Assembly: GCA_000431275.1 (NCBI GenBank)
Contig: HF989231.1
Coordinates: 1 to 46,506 of the forward strand
Length of the DNA: 46,506 nt
Direction of reading: 5' to 3'
Origin: Prevotella sp. CAG:755
GTDB lineage: Bacteria > Bacteroidota > Bacteroidia > Bacteroidales > Bacteroidaceae
Position 1 is the first letter of the stretch, and each line of letters opens with the position of its first letter. Below the pieces are notes generated by a model that saw nothing but the letters and a program-made list of their open reading frames with translations, did not search any database and was not told where the DNA came from. The translations under genes were made by a program, and so were the position numbers. Below are positions 42,689 through 46,506 of the stretch, piece after piece.

Positions 42689-43588
42689 CTATACCAAATG
42701 TGCAACGAGCTCCTCGCGGTCGCCGGGGAGCAGGTCGATGACCGGCACTTCGATCATCGTGTAACAACCGGGCTGCTGCTTCATGGCTGCACGTGCCACG
42801 CAGACCAGCACTTGGCCCGTCAGGGCGGGGTTGTTGATGCGCATGTTGAACTCAAAGAGCTGGTTCTGTGTCCGTCCGCTGACGCCCTTGCGCGTCAGGT
42901 TGACGCCGTGACCCATGTCGAGGAGCGCGTCGACCGACGGCACTTCGATCACGTGGGTCTCGTCGCTGGCGAAATAGGGGTCCGCTTTCACGGCGGCGGC
43001 GATGTCCTCGAACTTGTAGCCATCCTCGACTTCCACATAGACCATGCGGCGATGGATGCCCTCCCCTGTGGGAATCGTCATCGACAGGGCAGCCTTGACG
43101 CCCGGCTTCGACTTGACGGCTACCGTATGACCCATGCTCATGCCCGGGCCGAAATTCGTGTAGGTCAGACCTTTCGGGGCGATGGCCTGCAACAGGGCGC
43201 GCACCACGCTGTCGCTTCCCGGGTCCCAGCCGGCCGAGATGATGGACACCACGCCGTGCTGGCGGGCCACCTCACCGAGCGAGCGGCGCAGGGCGGGGAT
43301 CTGGGTATGGATGTCGAAACTGTCGACGGTGTGGATGCCGAGGGCGAGGATTTCCTTGGCATAGGCCTCGACGCTGCGCGTCGGGGTGGCAAGGATGGCC
43401 ACGTCGACTGCTTCAAGCTGACGGATGTCGCTCACGACGGGATAGGCGGCCAGTTCGGCGGGCTGCTCGCCCATGGCGTTGCGACGGACGATGCCGGCCA
43501 CTTCGAAGTCGGGCGCAGCTTGCAGCGCCTCGAGCACATATTTTCCGATATTGCCGTAACCTACCACGGCGGCTCTGATCTTTTTCAT
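42689..43588 (-). CDS. ddh: meso-Diaminopimelate dehydrogenase
   Basis: 299 residues. Reduces L-2-amino-6-oxopimelate (tetrahydrodipicolinate) with NADPH and ammonia in one step to meso-DAP, for lysine and peptidoglycan. Rossmann start MKKIRAAVVGYGNIGKYVLEAL; then IVRRN, DVAILATPTRSVEAYA, VDSFDIH and SAGWDPGSDSVVR, all family signatures. FGPGMSMGHTVAVKSKPGVKAA and NMRINNPALTGQVLVCVARAA complete the substrate domain. Full length. A -7 box lies 43 bases upstream. Confidence 0.96.
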   Translation of the reverse strand: MKKIRAAVVGYGNIGKYVLEALQAAPDFEVAGIVRRNAMGEQPAELAAYPVVSDIRQLEAVDVAILATPTRSVEAYAKEILALGIHTVDSFDIHTQIPALRRSLGEVARQHGVVSIISAGWDPGSDSVVRALLQAIAPKGLTYTNFGPGMSMGHTVAVKSKPGVKAALSMTIPTGEGIHRRMVYVEVEDGYKFEDIAAAVKADPYFASDETHVIEVPSVDALLDMGHGVNLTRKGVSGRTQNQLFEFNMRINNPALTGQVLVCVARAAMKQQPGCYTMIEVPVIDLLPGDREELVAHLV

Positions 43589-43630
43589 CGTTTTTCTTTG
43601 CTTAATGGATACTTAGTTACAATTCGGGTG

Positions 43631-43638
43631 CAAAGTTA
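43631..43638 (-). promoter_or_regulatory. Predicted -7 box for ddh
   Basis: Minus-strand TAACTTTG, exact consensus, in the AT-rich stretch before ddh. No clear -33. Confidence 0.5.
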
Positions 43639-43778
43639 CAGTTTTTACACATTTTCTGACGGTGAAAAATCGTTTTTATTTGAAAAAAAACATCATAGCG
43701 AGAAGGGCGGAAAAACTGCTGGCCCAACCGGCGGGACGGCTGGACGCAACCCATGGACGCACTGAGCCCTCAGTGGCC

Positions 43779-43883
43779 GCGGCAGCAGGAAAAACGGGAC
43801 GGCCGACAGGATTCACGGGAGGGCTGACAGGAATTTCTGTCGCTGCGACAGGATTCGCGGGTCGGCTGACAGGGCAGACGAAC
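43779..43883. repeat. 21-bp tandem repeat array, 5 units
   Basis: GACAGG (first copy GCAGGA) recurs at 43784, 43805, 43826, 43847 and 43868. The fourth unit has the perfect odd palindrome CTGTCGCTGCGACAG. It lies between rhaM and ddh. Confidence 0.85.
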
Positions 43884-43983
43884 CCGACGGCCTTTCGGCG
43901 CCGCCGGTTGAGAGGCTGCGGAAAGGCCGTTCCCGCACGTCCCCGCCCGGCGGCGGGAACGGCGGGAAGAAGCCAAGAAACGG

Positions 43984-44379
43984 CTAACGGTCGTAGAGGT
44001 GGAAGATGCGCTCCATCAGCTGCCACTTCTCAGCGGATGAGGCGTCGGCCGAGGCTTTCTGGTAGCGCGCCGTGAGCGCCTCCCATTCGGCCTGGCGCGG
44101 CAAGGTGGCCATGCGCTGCATGGCGCTGTCCCAGTCAAAGTCGAGCGGCGCCTCGACAATCATGAAAAGGCGCGTGCCGACGAGGTAGATCTCCATTTCG
44201 AGGATGCCGACGCTGCGGATGCCGTCGAGGATTTCCTGCCAGATACAGGGCTCGCTGTGGAGGCGGCGGTACTCGGCGATGAGAGCCGGCTCGTCGCGCA
44301 GGTCGAGCGTCTGGCAATAACGTTTAACGGGCTGGTCGTAACGGCGTGTCGGGTAGCCGTTTTTCGGAGTTTCTGTCAT
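43984..44379 (-). CDS. rhaM: L-rhamnose mutarotase
   Basis: 131 residues, small ferredoxin-like barrel of the DUF718 family, interconverting alpha and beta rhamnose. VKRYCQTLDLRDEPALIAEYRRLHSE, GIRSVGILEMEIYLVGTRLFMIVEAPLDFDWDSAM, and the late EKWQLMERIFHLYD fit the family. The start at 44379 lies 56 bases inside the 3' end of the DUF4435 gene in another frame. No other rhamnose gene is nearby, so its grouping here may be accidental. Confidence 0.9.
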   Translation of the reverse strand: MTETPKNGYPTRRYDQPVKRYCQTLDLRDEPALIAEYRRLHSEPCIWQEILDGIRSVGILEMEIYLVGTRLFMIVEAPLDFDWDSAMQRMATLPRQAEWEALTARYQKASADASSAEKWQLMERIFHLYDR

Positions 44380-45397
44380 TATCTTTCGGTTTAATCTGTT
44401 CGGAAAGGGAGGCCAGCAGGCTGCGCACGTCGGCCTGGACGCGACGATAAGGCGGGGCGTCGCGGTAGCCGGTGTGCTTGCGGAGCATTTCCTCAAAAGG
44501 AGCCGCGGCATGCTGATAGGCCGACAACTCATTCTGCATCTGCACGCTGTGTTCCGCAAGGCGCCGGATCTCGTGCTCGCGCTCACGGCGGAGCGCCTCG
44601 CACACGGCGGCCAGCAGCGGCGACACGACAGCGTCGCAAAGGTCATGGCCGCGGATGTAAAGGTAGGTGGTCTCAGGCGTGAGGCCAAGGCTGACAAGCT
44701 CGTCGCGCAGGGCGGCGTAGTCTTTCCGCGCCTGTGGCAGGTGGTGTTGGAGCCAATTCGTCTTCCGGTTGACACGGTGTCGGAGCTGTTCGAGGGCGTG
44801 GTCGGGATGTGCGAAACTGAGGTTGCTGAGCGCGATGACGTTACAGAAGTCTGCCATCGAGAAGGTCTTGTAATAACCGTGCCGGTAACACCAGACAGAC
44901 CAGACGAAGAGAGGCCAGATGGCGACGGAGAAAGCCGAAAGGAAACTCTCGAAATCGAAGATCCGGTGGTCGTTGAGCGTGGCCATGACGCAGACGTTTT
45001 GAAGCGCCGGAGCATAACACTCGTAGTTCTCGATGGCATACACGTAGGTGTGGAAGACGTAAGGATTGCGCGTCACAGTGCGCGAGATGTCGGTGGCACC
45101 CTGCATGAGGTAGTCGTAGTCGGCGTCGACGCAGGCTATCATGTGCCCGCCGAGCTGTTCGCCCATCACGTTGGTGAGTGCCTGCCGCTTACCCTTGCAG
45201 AGCGTGCTGCGCGAAGGCAGCATCACCTCGAAGCAGAACTCCTCCGTCTCGACCTCGCGCAGCAACTGACTCCAAAAAAACACATCGTCATAACTCTCGA
45301 CGTACGCGAAGATTTTCCGCCGCGCCCGCTTCGATTGCAAGCGGTAGGCGGCTTCGAGGTAACGCGACGTGAGGTTTTTCGAAAGACGCTTTGCCAT
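44324..45397 (-). CDS. DUF4435 TOPRIM-type nuclease, AriB-like
   Basis: 357 residues. The N-terminal TOPRIM-like core has Glu34 in AYVESYDDVFFW and the D-x-D pair Asp91/Asp93 in MIACVDADYDYL, then THVYAIENYECY-type sequence (HTYVYAIENYECYAP), typical of DUF4435. The C-terminal half is helical. Upstream, 31 bases away on the same strand, is an AAA ATPase gene. DUF4435 plus AAA15-type ATPase is the composition of PARIS (AriB and AriA), where AriB is released to cut tRNA on sensing a phage anti-restriction protein. Catalytic acids are present here. Classification as PARIS is inference from domains and order. Confidence 0.8.
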   Translation of the reverse strand: MAKRLSKNLTSRYLEAAYRLQSKRARRKIFAYVESYDDVFFWSQLLREVETEEFCFEVMLPSRSTLCKGKRQALTNVMGEQLGGHMIACVDADYDYLMQGATDISRTVTRNPYVFHTYVYAIENYECYAPALQNVCVMATLNDHRIFDFESFLSAFSVAIWPLFVWSVWCYRHGYYKTFSMADFCNVIALSNLSFAHPDHALEQLRHRVNRKTNWLQHHLPQARKDYAALRDELVSLGLTPETTYLYIRGHDLCDAVVSPLLAAVCEALRREREHEIRRLAEHSVQMQNELSAYQHAAAPFEEMLRKHTGYRDAPPYRRVQADVRSLLASLSEQIKPKDNDRNSEKRLPDTPLRPAR

Positions 45398-45428
45398 AAG
45401 TCGTCAGTTTGAAGCGTTCGCGGGGCAG

Positions 45429-46247
45429 TCACTCGGTGATGTCGCTCACCTCGGTGACGGCATCGAGCCAGCCGTCCATGATGACGGCGGGCGAGTGCGT
45501 CGTCAGCACCACCTGGGCGTGCGGATTCAGCTCCCTGATGAGGCCGATGAGGCGCTGCTGCCACTCGACGTGCAGGCTGACCTCGGGCTCGTCCATGAAG
45601 AGGGCATAAGGCTGGCGGTCTTCGATGAGCACGGTGAGCAGGATGGCGAGCATTTGCTTCTCGCCGCTCGAAAGCTGGTGGGGCAGGAGGATTTCGCCCA
45701 TCTGCTCGAAGCGTATCTCGTTGCTCGTCCGGTCGATTTTCTTCCCCGTTTCGCTGAACAGGTCGTCCACCATGTCTTGGAAACGCCGCTTGGCGTCGGC
45801 CACGGCGGTGGCTTTCTCGCGCGCGTCGGGGTCGCCGCCCGTCAGGAGGGCGATCATGCGGTTGCCGATGTTGACTTGGTAATCCAGGTAACGGCGTTGA
45901 AGTTGGTAGAGTTGGAGGTCGAGTTCCGTGGCGACGTGGGCGTCGGCCACCTTGCCGAGCAAGTCGCTTTGGACAAGGGGACGGTCGAAACTGCGTATAA
46001 CGTCGAAACGGATGGCCGTAGCGTCGGCCGGCTCGAAGTCAATCTTGACGCCGTGCGCCTCGGCGGCACTGAGCGCGCCCGCAGCGCTGTCGGCGTGCAA
46101 ACGATAGACGAGTTTGTTGAGGATAGTAGTCTTCCCGACGCCATTCACTCCGCTCAGGATGTTCACATCGGGGTGAAGCTCCCAGACTACGTGCTTGCGT
46201 CCGCTCCAAAGACTTTTTATTTCTATCCGCCGGATGTAATCAGCCAT
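45429..46247 (-). CDS. AAA ATPase of the SMC/OLD type, AriA-like
   Basis: 272 residues from MADYIRRIEIKSLW; alternative starts at 46256 and 46268. Walker A GVNGVGKTT (33-41), signature HQLSSGEKQML, Walker B YALFMDEPEVSLH and the switch His in VVLTTHSPAVIMDG, which is the ABC/OLD-type ATPase arrangement without a long coiled coil. A TOPRIM domain is absent from this chain; the DUF4435 partner supplies it. It is shorter than I would expect for AriA. A -7 box (TACCTTTG, 46286-46293) precedes it. Confidence 0.83.
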   Translation of the reverse strand: MADYIRRIEIKSLWSGRKHVVWELHPDVNILSGVNGVGKTTILNKLVYRLHADSAAGALSAAEAHGVKIDFEPADATAIRFDVIRSFDRPLVQSDLLGKVADAHVATELDLQLYQLQRRYLDYQVNIGNRMIALLTGGDPDAREKATAVADAKRRFQDMVDDLFSETGKKIDRTSNEIRFEQMGEILLPHQLSSGEKQMLAILLTVLIEDRQPYALFMDEPEVSLHVEWQQRLIGLIRELNPHAQVVLTTHSPAVIMDGWLDAVTEVSDITE

Positions 46248-46285
46248 CTTTACCATAGGTCTGCACAATTGGTCCTTTGTTATGA

Positions 46286-46293
46286 CAAAGGTA
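46286..46293 (-). promoter_or_regulatory. Predicted -7 box for the ATPase/DUF4435 operon
   Basis: Minus-strand TACCTTTG. A second copy at 46371-46378 lies nearer recQ. The spacing suggests the first drives the operon. Confidence 0.45.
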
Positions 46294-46405
46294 GTGAAAG
46301 GCGAGCGCCGAGGCCGGAGGAGCTGGCTCCTCGCGGGACTTGGCCGAGCCGCATCCTACCTTCGCAATAGCAAAGGTAGTGATTTATCCGACAGGCCGTA
46401 CAGGT

Positions 46406-46506
46406 TCAGGAGGCAAATTCTTTGATGGCATCAATAAACAGGGCGCCGTATTTTCTCAGCTTATACTCTCCGATGCCGTTGACCATACTCATTTTCTCGA
46501 GCGTCG
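46406..46506 (-). CDS. recQ: RecQ helicase, 3' end only
   Basis: Final 33 codons: TLEKMSMVNGIGEYKLRKYG then ALFIDAIKEFAS and stop. This is the end of an HRDC domain (pattern MSxVxGIGxxKLxKYG), found at the C-terminus of RecQ. The rest lies outside the window. Confidence 0.8.
   Translation of the reverse strand, partial: TLEKMSMVNGIGEYKLRKYGALFIDAIKEFAS

Overview
The window reads as high-GC chromosomal DNA of a member of the Bacteroidales. Three things point there. Promoters match the Bacteroidota form (TTG, about 20 bases, TAnnTTTG) rather than the E. coli form, and recognisable Shine-Dalgarno sites are absent. The gene content fits: meso-diaminopimelate dehydrogenase, BspA-like leucine-rich repeat protein, C10 protease with a Por-like tail, DUF362 protein, GH36 alpha-galactosidase. 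Intergenic spaces are full of short dispersed repeats. A species cannot be named from the sequence.

Layout. 1-2.0 kb: 5' part of a secreted GH36 alpha-galactosidase (minus). 2.6-3.7 kb: non-coding repeat block with a 189-bp tandem repeat built of REP-like palindromes. 3.7-5.9 kb: copper-type P-ATPase (minus). 5.9-6.57 kb: gene-free stretch with a strong promoter and a structured leader or small RNA. 6.57-9.4 kb: secreted leucine-rich repeat protein. 9.7-17.8 kb: efflux locus on the plus strand (YtrB-like ATPase, permease, YtrA-like GntR regulator, then MacB-like ATPase, two FtsX-type permeases, adaptor and TolC protein). 17.9-18.3 kb: emrE (minus), apparently leaderless. 18.4-19.0 kb: second REP block. 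19.0-24.9 kb: AraC-type regulator divergent from an L-cysteine desulfidase gene, then a C10 protease, a radical SAM protein and tilS.

25.2-46.4 kb is rich in mobile-defence-type genes. On the minus strand lie a WYL regulator, a RecD-like helicase, a TPR protein, then a non-coding RNA region with inverted a1/a2 ends and six hairpins, a retron-type reverse transcriptase, and an overlapping gene whose product carries a HEPN-like R-N-x3-H motif and an OB-like tail. This is the most interesting system in the window: a retron with a probable HEPN effector, next to a helicase/TPR/WYL operon. Further along are a standalone ftsZ whose linker contains the genome's dispersed 21-bp repeat in frame, tRNA-Asp, an overlapping pair of DUF262 (GmrSD-like) genes, rtcB with an apparent homopolymer frameshift at its 3' end, a DUF362 protein, ddh, rhaM, and a DUF4435/AAA ATPase pair resembling PARIS (AriB/AriA). 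The window ends in the 3' end of recQ.

Two dispersed repeat families cut across the window. One is a REP-like palindrome (GTAGGGGCG...CGCCCGG). The other is a 21-bp tandem unit with internal dyads, present at nine loci and inside ftsZ. All functional statements rest on reading motifs and context by eye; no database search was run.
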